Under the pieces are notes generated by a model. That model was not told the DNA's origin. It searched no databases and saw only the letters and a program-made list of their open reading frames with translations. The translations under genes and the position numbers were made by a program. From Paraburkholderia guartelaensis (GTDB lineage Bacteria; Pseudomonadota; Gammaproteobacteria; Burkholderiales; Burkholderiaceae), in NCBI RefSeq assembly GCF_004353905.1, contig NZ_SMOD01000016.1, positions 1-64,000 of the forward strand: a stretch of 64,000 nucleotides of DNA. Reading direction: 5' to 3'. This document shows positions 16,741-24,872 of the stretch, piece after piece; position 1 is the first letter of the stretch, and each line of letters starts with the position of its first letter.

Positions 16741-19116
16741 TTGTCTGAGTTTGAAGCGGGTTTTATTCTCACCCGCCATTGGCGCGATACGGGCGAACAC
16801 ACCGAGGTCGACTTCTGGCTCGCGACCGACGCGGGGCCGCGCCAGCTGCGCCTGCGTCCCCAGCCCTCTGTCGCATTCGTGCCGGCCGCTCAGGAAGCGG
16901 CGGCACGCGCCGCGCTGAAGGGCGACGCACGCGCCGAGCTACGCCCGCTCAATCTGTGCGACTTCCAGCGCCGCCCGGTGCTTGGGCTCTATTCCCCGCA
17001 ATATCGCACCCTGGCCGGGCACGCAAAGCGCCTCGCCAAAGCGGGCGTCGACGTCTACGAAGCCGATATCCAGCCGCCGGACCGCTATATGATGGAGCGG
17101 TTCATCACGGCGCCCGTGCTGTTTCGCGGCGGTGCGGGTAGCCAGGACGAAAGCGGCGTGCTGCTCGACGGCGAGATGAAACCCGCCAACGGCTATCGCC
17201 CGCAGCTGAAACTGGTATCGCTCGACATCGAAACGAGCGCCCAGGGCGAGCTTTATTCCATCGCGCTCGAAGGCTGCGGACAACGCCAGGTCTACATGCT
17301 CGGCCCCGCAAATGGGGACGCGAGCCAGATCGACTTCGACTTCGAATACTGCGAGAGCCGCGCGCAGATGCTCGAACGCCTCAACGCATGGATGGCGAAG
17401 CACGATCCCGACGCGATCATCGGCTGGAATCTCGTGCAGTTCGATTTGCGCGTGTTGCACGCGCACGCCCAGCAAACCGGCGTGCCCCTGCGTCTTGGGC
17501 GCGGCGGCGAGGTCATGGAGTGGCGCGAGCACGGCATGCGGGAGAATCATTTCTTCGCGGGCGCCGCGGGCCGCCTCATCATCGACGGCATCGAGGCGCT
17601 GCGCTCGGCCACCTGGAGCTTTCCTTCGTTCAGCCTCGAATACGTCGCCCAGGCGCTGCTCGGCGAGGGCAAGTCGATCGACAATCCGTATCAGCGCATG
17701 GACGAGATCCAGCGCCGCTTCGACGAAGACAAGCCCGCGCTGGCCATCTACAACCTCAAGGACTGCGAGCTGGTGACGCGCGTCTTCGAGAAAACCGAAC
17801 TGATGGCCTTTCTGCTCGAACGCGCATCGGTCACGGGGCTTCCCGTGGATCGCAGCGGCGGCTCGGTGGCCGCGTTCACGCATCTGTATCTGCCGAAAAT
17901 GCATCGGCTCGGCTACGTCGCGCCGAATCTCGGCGACGTGGTGGGCGAAAACAGCCCCGGCGGCTTCGTCATGGACTCGCGTCCCGGCATCTACGATTCG
18001 GTGCTGGTGCTCGATTACAAGAGCCTCTACCCCTCGATCATCCGCACCTTCCTGATCGATCCCGTCGGGCTCATCGAAGGTCTGAACGATCCCAGCGACG
18101 AAGCGTCCGTGCCCGGCTTTCTCGGCGCGCGCTTTTCCCGTGAGAAGCACTGTCTGCCGGAAATCGTGCGCCAGGTGTGGGAGGGCCGCGAACATGCGAA
18201 GCGGCAGCACAACGCCCCGCTTTCGCAGGCGCTCAAGATCATCATGAACGCGTTTTACGGCGTGCTCGGATCGACGGGCTGCCGCTTCTTCGACCCGCGC
18301 CTCGCTTCTTCGATCACGATGCGCGGGCACGAGATCATGCGCAGAACCCGTCAGCTCATCGAGGCGCAAGGCTACGACGTGATCTACGGCGACACCGACT
18401 CGACCTTCGTCTGGCTCAAGCACGCGCACAGCGAAGCCGACGCCACACGAACCGGCAAGCAACTCGTCGAGCACGTCAATGCCTGGTGGAAGGCCGAACT
18501 GCAGGAACGCTTCGGTCTCCAAAGCGCTCTGGAATTGCAGTTCGAACGCCATTACTCGCGCTTTCTCATGCCCACGGTGCGCGGCGCGGAAGAAGGCAGC
18601 AAAAAGCGCTACGCCGGCCTCACGCTCGCGAAGAACGGCGGTGAGGAAGTCGTGTTCAAGGGCCTCGAAACCGTGCGCACCGACTGGACGCCGCTCGCGC
18701 AGGAATTCCAGCGCGAACTGTACCGGCGCATTTTCCAGCGCGAGCCGTACGTGGAGTACATCCGCGACTATGTGCGGCGCACACTCAATGGCGAACTGGA
18801 CGACCAGCTCGTCTACCGCAAGCGCCTGCGGCGGCCGCTCGTCGAGTACCAGCGCAACGTGCCGCCGCACGTGCGGGCGGCGCGCGTCGCGGACGAGTTC
18901 AATCGCGCGAAAGGCCGCCCGCTACAGTATCAGAACGGCGGCTGGATCAGCTACGTGATGACGACGGCCGGCCCCGAGCCGCTCGAAACGCTGAGTTCTC
19001 CGCTCGATTACGCGTTCTATGTGAGCCGCCAGCTACAGCCGGTTGCGGACGCGATTCTGCCTTTCCTGCGCGAGGATTTCGATACGTTGATGTCGGGGCA
19101 GCAGAGTCTGTTTTAA
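16741..19116 (+). CDS. polB: DNA polymerase II (family B)
   Basis: A 791-residue family B polymerase, the length of E. coli Pol II (783). All catalytic motifs are present: exonuclease I SLDIETSA (Asp162, Glu164), exonuclease II GWNLVQFD (about 227-234), exonuclease III YNLKDCE; polymerase motif A DYKSLYPSII (about 424), motif B NAFYGVLGS, motif C YGDTDST (about 549), and KKRYAG near 624. Pol II helps restart replication and bypass damage. The start is TTG at 16741, the first possible codon in frame. No LexA-type CTGT-N8-ACAG box was seen in the 70 bases upstream, unlike the SOS-controlled gene of E. coli. Confidence 0.95.
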   Translation: MSEFEAGFILTRHWRDTGEHTEVDFWLATDAGPRQLRLRPQPSVAFVPAAQEAAARAALKGDARAELRPLNLCDFQRRPVLGLYSPQYRTLAGHAKRLAKAGVDVYEADIQPPDRYMMERFITAPVLFRGGAGSQDESGVLLDGEMKPANGYRPQLKLVSLDIETSAQGELYSIALEGCGQRQVYMLGPANGDASQIDFDFEYCESRAQMLERLNAWMAKHDPDAIIGWNLVQFDLRVLHAHAQQTGVPLRLGRGGEVMEWREHGMRENHFFAGAAGRLIIDGIEALRSATWSFPSFSLEYVAQALLGEGKSIDNPYQRMDEIQRRFDEDKPALAIYNLKDCELVTRVFEKTELMAFLLERASVTGLPVDRSGGSVAAFTHLYLPKMHRLGYVAPNLGDVVGENSPGGFVMDSRPGIYDSVLVLDYKSLYPSIIRTFLIDPVGLIEGLNDPSDEASVPGFLGARFSREKHCLPEIVRQVWEGREHAKRQHNAPLSQALKIIMNAFYGVLGSTGCRFFDPRLASSITMRGHEIMRRTRQLIEAQGYDVIYGDTDSTFVWLKHAHSEADATRTGKQLVEHVNAWWKAELQERFGLQSALELQFERHYSRFLMPTVRGAEEGSKKRYAGLTLAKNGGEEVVFKGLETVRTDWTPLAQEFQRELYRRIFQREPYVEYIRDYVRRTLNGELDDQLVYRKRLRRPLVEYQRNVPPHVRAARVADEFNRAKGRPLQYQNGGWISYVMTTAGPEPLETLSSPLDYAFYVSRQLQPVADAILPFLREDFDTLMSGQQSLF

Positions 19117-19137
19117 GCGTGGGCCATTTTGAGCGCC

Positions 19138-20541
19138 CTAACGCGCGCGCTCGATGAACCGCCACAGCGCATCGTCAGTCGAATACGGCGCGTTGAAGCG
19201 AAACCACGCGCTCGGTTCGTCGTCGGGCCTGAAATAGGAGCCAGGCGCGAGCCAGATGCCGTCGCGCAGCGCCGCCGTCGCGATCGCGCCGGCCCGTTCG
19301 GGTTCGATGGCAAGGCGCGCCCACACGAACAACCCCGCACGCGGCCGATGGAATATCTCGAGCCCCAGCGCGTCGAGCCGCTCCTCCACGCAGGCATGCG
19401 CGGCCTTCAGACGTTCGTTCACGAGTTCGACATGGCGCGCGTGGCGCCCCTCTAGCAAGACCTTGTCGACCATGCGCTCGATGGTCGCCGACGAGGTGAG
19501 CCCCACCGCCATCTTCGCGCGCGCCAGCTCGCGCAGCACATCGCGCTCGGCGACCACATAGCCGCAACGCAGCGAAGGCGTGACCGTCTTCGAAAAGCCG
19601 CTGACGTACAGCACGCGCTGCAAGCCTTCCATCGCCGCGAGCAGCGGTGCGCCTGGCGGCGCAAGCTCGCGGCTCACATCGTCCTCGACAACCCACATAC
19701 GCTGGCGCTCGGCGATCTGCAGCAAGCGGAAGGCATTGGACATCGCATACGTCGCGCCGGTGGGATTCTGCAGCGTCGTGTTCACGAAGATCGCCTTCGG
19801 CTGGTGCGCCGCCACCTGGCGCTCGAGCGCCTCGATGTCGAGCCCGGCGGGCGTGCGCGGCACACCCTGCACCGTGAGGCCAGCGAGCTTGAGAATCTGC
19901 AGCAGATTGCAGTAGCCTGGGTCTTCAACGAGCACCGTGTCGCCGGGCCGCAGCAACGTACGCACGATGAGATCGAGCCCCTGCGTCGCGCCCTGCGTGA
20001 GCAGGACGTTCGACACCTCGACGGGCAGCCCCTGCCGGTCCAGCTGCGCCGCGATGCGCTCGCGCAGCGGCGCGTAGCCGTACGGGTGCCCGTAGTCGCC
20101 AAGCCGCACGGCCGGCACCCGGCTCATGGCGCGCAAGGCGTGCTGCAGGCCGCTTTCGTTGATCCACTCGCCCGGCACCCAGCCGCAGCCCGCCTTGATC
20201 GGCACCGAATGATCGGCGAACACGTCGGAGAGCAGCCAGGTCGCCGTCAGCGTGGGCGGCTGCCAGCCCGTCACGCTCGCGCGCGCCGACTCGCTACGGG
20301 GCGCCACGCGGTAGCCCGAGCCGCGCCGCGCGACGACGAAGCCCATCGAAACGAGACGGTTGTACGCCTCGGTCACTGTATAGGTCGATAGCTCGTGCGA
20401 TTGCGCGAGCTGCCGTACCGAAGGCAAGAGCGCCCCGGCGCGCAGCGTTTGCGCTTCGATTGCGCGCGTGAAGCCCTGTACGAGCTGCTCGACAAGCGTC
20501 GTCGTGACGCCGCGGCCGCGCTCCAGTTCGAGTTCGATCAT
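19138..20541 (-). CDS. MocR-type transcriptional regulator (GntR DNA-binding plus aminotransferase domain)
   Basis: A 467-residue protein with an N-terminal GntR winged helix (residues about 5-75, with SVRQLAQSHELSTYTVTEAYNRL and VVARRGSGYRV) and a fold-type I aminotransferase domain that binds pyridoxal phosphate. The PLP lysine is in SGFSKTVTP (about Lys317); DPGYCN and NPTGATY are also visible. MocR proteins control genes for amino acid, GABA, taurine or vitamin B6 metabolism. It is divergent from the aminotransferase gene at 20713, so it is likely its regulator. ATG at 20541 begins directly before the DNA-binding domain; ATG at 20598 would start within the operator region. Confidence 0.9.
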   Translation of the reverse strand: MIELELERGRGVTTTLVEQLVQGFTRAIEAQTLRAGALLPSVRQLAQSHELSTYTVTEAYNRLVSMGFVVARRGSGYRVAPRSESARASVTGWQPPTLTATWLLSDVFADHSVPIKAGCGWVPGEWINESGLQHALRAMSRVPAVRLGDYGHPYGYAPLRERIAAQLDRQGLPVEVSNVLLTQGATQGLDLIVRTLLRPGDTVLVEDPGYCNLLQILKLAGLTVQGVPRTPAGLDIEALERQVAAHQPKAIFVNTTLQNPTGATYAMSNAFRLLQIAERQRMWVVEDDVSRELAPPGAPLLAAMEGLQRVLYVSGFSKTVTPSLRCGYVVAERDVLRELARAKMAVGLTSSATIERMVDKVLLEGRHARHVELVNERLKAAHACVEERLDALGLEIFHRPRAGLFVWARLAIEPERAGAIATAALRDGIWLAPGSYFRPDDEPSAWFRFNAPYSTDDALWRFIERAR

Positions 20542-20559
20542 CGGGAAAGCGAGAGTATA

Positions 20560-20579
20560 GTACGAGGGAAAACCCGTAC
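20560..20579. promoter_or_regulatory. Inverted repeat in the MocR/aminotransferase divergent promoter
   Basis: GTACG (20560-20564) and CGTAC (20575-20579) form an inverted repeat about 20 bases before the MocR start codon. Further short repeats related to ATACAGTT and ACTGTGTAT lie between 20595 and 20690, nearer the aminotransferase. The layout fits MocR autoregulation with activation of the divergent gene, as for GabR; this is inference. Confidence 0.35.
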
Positions 20580-20712
20580 GATTCGGGACGCCGATCAATA
20601 CAGTTGGCGAGAATTGTCCAGCACGGTTTGCAGATCAGTATAGAGACTGTGTATGCCGTCGTTCAAGCCTCGGCGCTACAGTTGAGCCAAACCCACCTGA
20701 GGAGAAGCACGC

Positions 20713-22041
20713 ATGACTTCGCGCCCCGTCATCGACGATCTCTCGTCGTTCTGGATGCCCTTCACCGCCAATCGCCAGTTCAAGGCCGCGCCGCGCCTGC
20801 TCGAATCGGCGAAAGGCATGTACTACCGCACGACCGATGGCCGCGAAGTGCTGGACGGCAGCGCGGGCCTCTGGTGTGTGAACGCGGGCCATGCGCGCGA
20901 GGAAATCGTCGCGGCCATCGCCCAGCAGGCCGGTACGCTCGACTTCGCCCCCACGTTCCAGATGGGCCACCCGCTCGCGTTCGAAGCGGCCCAGAAGATC
21001 GCCGAAATCATGCCGGCGGGCCTCGACCGCGTGTTCTTCACGAATTCCGGCTCGGAGTCGGTCGACACCGCACTGAAGATCGCGCTCGCCTACCATCGCG
21101 CACGCGGCGAAGGCCAGCGCACCAAGCTGATCGGCCGCGAGCGCGGTTATCACGGCGTGGGCTTCGGCGGCATCTCGGTGGGCGGCATCGCGCCGAATCG
21201 CAAGGCGTTTTCGGGCCAGTTGCTGCCCGCCGTCGATCATCTGCCGCACACGCATAATCTCGAGCACAACGCGTTCTCGAAGGGCCAGCCGGCCTGGGGC
21301 GCTCATCTCGCTGAAGACCTCGAGCGCATCGTCGCGCTGCACGACGCCTCGACCATCGCCGCCGTGATCGTCGAACCCGTGGCGGGCTCGACCGGCGTGC
21401 TGATTCCGCCGCAAGGCTATCTGCAGCGTCTGCGCGAGATTTGCACGAAGCACGGCATCCTGCTGATTTTCGACGAGGTCATCACGGGCTTCGGTCGTCT
21501 CGGCAAGGCCACGGCCAGCGAGTATTTCGGTGTAACGCCCGACATCATCACGATGGCCAAGGCGATCAACAACGCCGCCGTGCCGATGGGCGGCGTGGCC
21601 GCGAGCCGCACGGTCCACGACACGATCGTGAACAGCGGCGCGCAGGGCGCAATCGAGCTGTTCCACGGCTACACCTATTCGGCGCACCCGCTCGCCGCCG
21701 CCGCCGCGATCGCGACGCAGGACCTGTATCGCAGCGAGGGCCTGTTCGAGCGCGCCGACGCGCTCGCGCCGAAGTTCGAGGCCGCCGCGCATGCGCTGCG
21801 TGGCGAGAAGCACGTGAAGGACGTGCGTAATCTCGGTCTCGTTGCCGGCGTCGAACTCGACTCGCGCGACGGCGCGCCGGGCGCACGCGCTTACGAGGTT
21901 TTCGTGAAGTGCTTCGAGGCGGGCGTGCTGATCCGCTTCACGGGCGACATTCTTGCGTTCTCGCCGCCGCTCATCGTGACCGAAGAGGAAATCGCACGTC
22001 TGTTCGGCACGGTGCGCGACGTGCTCGCCACGGTGCAGTAA
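20713..22041 (+). CDS. Omega-aminotransferase, beta-alanine:pyruvate type
   Basis: A 442-residue class III aminotransferase. Seen: FTNSGSES, which holds the phosphate of PLP; RGYHGVG; IFDEVITGFGRLG with the Asp that binds the pyridine nitrogen; and MAKAIN with the PLP lysine (Lys283). The start FWMPFTANRQFKAAPR and AGLWCVNAGHAREEI match omega-amino acid:pyruvate transaminases, which convert beta-alanine or other omega-amino acids to semialdehydes. GGAGAAGCACGC precedes ATG at 20713. No semialdehyde dehydrogenase gene lies next to it. Its control by the divergent MocR gene is likely. Confidence 0.88.
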   Translation: MTSRPVIDDLSSFWMPFTANRQFKAAPRLLESAKGMYYRTTDGREVLDGSAGLWCVNAGHAREEIVAAIAQQAGTLDFAPTFQMGHPLAFEAAQKIAEIMPAGLDRVFFTNSGSESVDTALKIALAYHRARGEGQRTKLIGRERGYHGVGFGGISVGGIAPNRKAFSGQLLPAVDHLPHTHNLEHNAFSKGQPAWGAHLAEDLERIVALHDASTIAAVIVEPVAGSTGVLIPPQGYLQRLREICTKHGILLIFDEVITGFGRLGKATASEYFGVTPDIITMAKAINNAAVPMGGVAASRTVHDTIVNSGAQGAIELFHGYTYSAHPLAAAAAIATQDLYRSEGLFERADALAPKFEAAAHALRGEKHVKDVRNLGLVAGVELDSRDGAPGARAYEVFVKCFEAGVLIRFTGDILAFSPPLIVTEEEIARLFGTVRDVLATVQ

Positions 22042-22101
22042 CGCGCGAAGCGCGGGCGGCCCTTCGCTCGCGCCTGCTTTCATTTGGTAATCCGCCGCAA
22101 G

Positions 22102-22134
22102 GGCGGCCCGCGTTCGGGCCGCCTTTTCTTTTTT
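22102..22134 (+). terminator. Strong intrinsic terminator after the aminotransferase
   Basis: A perfect 9-base stem, GGCGGCCCG (22102-22110) with CGGGCCGCC (22115-22123), four-base loop, then TTTTCTTTTTT. It lies 60 bases after the aminotransferase stop. Confidence 0.85.
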
Positions 22135-22267
22135 CGGCCGCCGTACGCGCAAGGACCGGGTTCAAGCACGGAACGCACCATCGGCGTATCGTTGCCCTAT
22201 CCGCCATAAGAAACGCGATTGCGGCGAGCGCGCATCGACCGACGTGCGCTGGCCAGGAGGGAATCTC

Positions 22268-22516
22268 ATGAAGATGCCAGTCCGCGTCGGCACGCATATC
22301 GAGGGCATCCACTGGATCGCCGAGTATGTGGAAGCGACCCATCAAATCCGCGTGATCCGTGACGGCCGCGTGGTCGACACGATTCCCGCGCCCGCGGCCA
22401 TGTTCGGCGAAGAGCGCGACGCGGGTTCGGCCAGCGACGCGGCAAGCCGCGCCGAGGAAGCCGCGCTGCTCGCCTGCCTGCGTCGTTATGTAGCCGACGT
22501 GCAGCCAGAAGAATAG
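22268..22516 (+). CDS. Small conserved-looking protein of unknown function
   Basis: An 82-residue soluble protein. ATG at 22268 has a textbook AGGAGG six bases upstream, so translation is well supported. It starts with a beta-rich half (HIEGIHWIAEYVEATHQIRV) and ends with an Ala/Glu-rich helix. No family recognised. It lies 44 bases upstream of the ferredoxin reductase gene and may be co-transcribed with it. Confidence 0.6.
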   Translation: MKMPVRVGTHIEGIHWIAEYVEATHQIRVIRDGRVVDTIPAPAAMFGEERDAGSASDAASRAEEAALLACLRRYVADVQPEE

Positions 22517-22560
22517 TACTCTTGATCATTTTCCCTGCCTCTTGCAAGGAGAGCTCGCCG

Positions 22561-23628
22561 ATGAACGAGCGCAACGATCACTTCCCGCCGCAGCTCATCG
22601 AAACCGACGCGCTCATCATCGGTGCCGGGCCGGTGGGACTTTTCCAGGTATTCGAACTGGGCCTGATGGAAATCCACGCACACGTGGTCGATTCGCTGCC
22701 GGCGGTAGGCGGCCAGTGCGCCGAGCTTTACCCCGACAAGCCGATCTACGACATTCCGGCCGTGCTGATGTGCACCGGCCAACAACTCGTCGATGCGCTG
22801 ATGCAGCAGATCGAGCCTTTTGGCGCGACGTTCCACCTCGGCCAGGAAGTGCAAATCGTCGAGCCGCGCGCCGACGGCCGCTTTTTCGTGCAGACGAGCA
22901 AGGGGACGCAGTTTCTGGCGAAGACGGTCTTCATCGCCGCAGGCGTGGGCTCGTTTCAACCGCGCACGCTCAAGCTGAGCGGCATCGAGCGATACCGCGA
23001 CACGCAGCTGTTCTATCGCGTGCGCGATCTCGAGCGCTTTCGCGACAGGGACGTCGTGGTGTGCGGCGGCGGGGATTCGGCGCTCGACTGGGCGCTGCAA
23101 CTCGTGGACGTCGCGCAGAGCGTGATTCTGCTGCACCGGCGTGAGGGATATCGCGCGGCGCCCGCGACAGTCGCGAAGATGCACGCGCTATGCGAGGAAT
23201 GGCGCATGCAGTCCATCGTCGGCCAGCTGACCGGCTTCGATGACGAAAGCGGCAAGCTCAAGCGCATCAAGGTGACGGGCGGCGACGGCGTCACGCGCTC
23301 GCTGGATCTCGATTACCTGCTCGTGTTTTACGGCTTGTCACCGCAACTCGGGCCGATCGCGCAATGGGGCCTCGAAATCGAGCGCAAGCAGTTGCCGGTG
23401 GATACGGCGCGCTTCGAGACGAGCGTGCCAGGCATCTTTGCCGTCGGCGACATCAATACTTATCCGGGCAAGAAGAAGCTGATTCTCTCCGGCTTTCACG
23501 AAGCCGCGCTCGCTGCGTTCGGCGCGGCGCATCACGTGTTTCCCGAGAAGAAAATTCATCTGCAGTACACCACCACCAGCACGCGCCTGCACAAGGTGCT
23601 CGGCGTGGAGTCGCCGGTGTTCGACTGA
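22561..23628 (+). CDS. Ferredoxin/flavodoxin--NADP+ reductase, thioredoxin-reductase-like type
   Basis: A 355-residue flavoprotein. An N-terminal FAD Rossmann motif GAGPVG (residues 21-26), the segment GGQCAELYPDKPIYDIP, an NADPH-binding CGGGDSALDWA (about 167) and the late FAD motif FAVGDINTYPGKKKLILSGFHE mark the TrxR-like FNR family (Bacillus YumC type). It lacks the redox CxxC of thioredoxin reductases. It moves electrons between NADPH and ferredoxin or flavodoxin. ATG at 22561 follows AAGGAG. The frame extends upstream to 22522 without a ribosome-binding site. Confidence 0.9.
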   Translation: MNERNDHFPPQLIETDALIIGAGPVGLFQVFELGLMEIHAHVVDSLPAVGGQCAELYPDKPIYDIPAVLMCTGQQLVDALMQQIEPFGATFHLGQEVQIVEPRADGRFFVQTSKGTQFLAKTVFIAAGVGSFQPRTLKLSGIERYRDTQLFYRVRDLERFRDRDVVVCGGGDSALDWALQLVDVAQSVILLHRREGYRAAPATVAKMHALCEEWRMQSIVGQLTGFDDESGKLKRIKVTGGDGVTRSLDLDYLLVFYGLSPQLGPIAQWGLEIERKQLPVDTARFETSVPGIFAVGDINTYPGKKKLILSGFHEAALAAFGAAHHVFPEKKIHLQYTTTSTRLHKVLGVESPVFD

Positions 23629-23630
23629 AC

Positions 23631-23648
23631 GCGGGGCAAGTGCCCCGC
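23631..23648. terminator. Hairpin between convergent genes
   Basis: GCGGGGCA (23631-23638) and TGCCCCGC (23641-23648) form a perfect 8-base stem with a two-base spacer between the reductase stop and the pcaC end. There is no T-run on either strand, so it may act only as a weak bidirectional terminator or end-protecting hairpin. Confidence 0.4.
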
Positions 23649-23665
23649 GCGCTGTCACCGCACGA

Positions 23666-24055
23666 TCAGGCCTGCTCGGCGTCCTGCTCGCGGAAGATGC
23701 GGTCGGCGAGATGGAACGCCGAGTTCGCCGCCGGCACACCGCAGTAAATCGCCGTTTGCAGCAGCACTTCCTTGATCTCGTCGCGCGTGACGCCGTTATT
23801 GCGCGCGGCGCGCAGATGCAGCGCAAGTTCTTCGCTGCGGTTGAGCGCGACCATCATCGCGATCGTCAGCAGGCTGCGCGTGTGGCGCGGCAGGCCATCA
23901 CGCGTCCAGATCTCGCCCCACGCGTAGCGCGAAATGAAATTCTGGAATTCCTCGGTCACTTCGGTGCGGTTGGCGAGCGAGCGATCGACGTGCGTGTCGC
24001 CCAGCACCGCGCGGCGCACCTTCATGCCGGCTTCGTAGCGGTCTTCGTCGTTCAT
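23666..24055 (-). CDS. pcaC: 4-carboxymuconolactone decarboxylase
   Basis: A 129-residue protein of the carboxymuconolactone decarboxylase family that turns gamma-carboxymuconolactone into beta-ketoadipate enol-lactone in the protocatechuate pathway. The segments RYAWGEIWTRDGL and EELALHLRAARNNGVTRDEIKEVLLQTAIYCGVPAAN are typical, including the conserved His and Cys region. It follows pcaD with a TGATG overlap, so the two are translationally coupled. This is the free-standing form; in some bacteria it is fused as PcaL. Last gene of the operon. Confidence 0.93.
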   Translation of the reverse strand: MNDEDRYEAGMKVRRAVLGDTHVDRSLANRTEVTEEFQNFISRYAWGEIWTRDGLPRHTRSLLTIAMMVALNRSEELALHLRAARNNGVTRDEIKEVLLQTAIYCGVPAANSAFHLADRIFREQDAEQA

Positions 24056-24843
24056 CACGCCCCCAGCAGGAAATCGAGCACGATCTTGTTGTACTCGTCC
24101 GCCAGCTCGACGTTCGAGATGTGCGCGGCGTTCAGCTCGACATAGCGCGCGCCCGGCACCGATTCGGCCAGTTCGCGCCCTTGCGCGGGCGTTGCGGCCA
24201 GATCGTGCGTACCCGAGATCACGAGCGTGCGCGCCTTGATCGACGGCGCCTCGCCGCGCAGGTCGGCAGCGTTGATCGCTTCGCAGTTCGAAGCATAGCC
24301 GTCCTTGTCCGTATGCACGAACACGTCGCGCACCTGCGACATCACGAGCGCATTGTTCGCGATGAATTCGGGCGTGTACCAGCGCGGCAGCACCGCTTCG
24401 GCGAGCGCGAGCATGCCTTCGCTGCGAGCCTTCGCCGCACGCGGCACCCACACTTCCGGCGAGCCGATCTTCGCGGCCGTATTGCACAGCACGAGGCGAT
24501 CGATGCGGTTGGCGTAACGCGCGCCGAGGCCGACGCCGGTCAGGCCGCCCATTGACACGCCCACGAAATGCGCGCGTTCGATGCCGAGCTGATCCATCAG
24601 GCCGATCACGTCGCCGGTCAGCTGCTCGATGGTGTACGGACCCAGCGGCGCCGCCGAGTGGCCGTGGCCGCGCGTGTCGTAGCGCAGCACGCGGAAGTGC
24701 TTCGTGAACTCGACGATCTGCGGCGTCCACATCGACACGTCGCTACCGAGCGAATTCGACAGGACCACCCATGGCGCCGAATGGTTCTCCGCACCGTCGA
24801 TGCGGTAGAACAAATGCGTGTCGTTGACGGCTGCGTATGGCAT
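24055..24843 (-). CDS. pcaD: 3-oxoadipate enol-lactonase
   Basis: A 262-residue alpha/beta hydrolase that opens beta-ketoadipate enol-lactone to beta-ketoadipate. Nucleophile motif GVSMGG (Ser97), acid in SGTHDLAAT, His in LNAAHISNVE, oxyanion region VVLSNSLGSD, as in known PcaD. ATG at 24843 has GAGGAG about ten bases upstream; a frame from 24876 adds 11 residues without support. It overlaps pcaC by one base and lies 29 bases after pcaB. Confidence 0.93.
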   Translation of the reverse strand: MPYAAVNDTHLFYRIDGAENHSAPWVVLSNSLGSDVSMWTPQIVEFTKHFRVLRYDTRGHGHSAAPLGPYTIEQLTGDVIGLMDQLGIERAHFVGVSMGGLTGVGLGARYANRIDRLVLCNTAAKIGSPEVWVPRAAKARSEGMLALAEAVLPRWYTPEFIANNALVMSQVRDVFVHTDKDGYASNCEAINAADLRGEAPSIKARTLVISGTHDLAATPAQGRELAESVPGARYVELNAAHISNVELADEYNKIVLDFLLGA

Positions 24844-24872
24844 GCGTGTTACTCCTCGTATGTCTTCTATGA

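Noticed and set aside
16939..18870. A 643-codon open frame on the minus strand inside polB
   Set aside because: It is the antisense shadow of polB, whose catalytic motifs are all intact on the plus strand.
20635..22152. A 505-codon open frame on the minus strand
   Set aside because: Antisense to the aminotransferase; no ribosome-binding site or recognisable domain.
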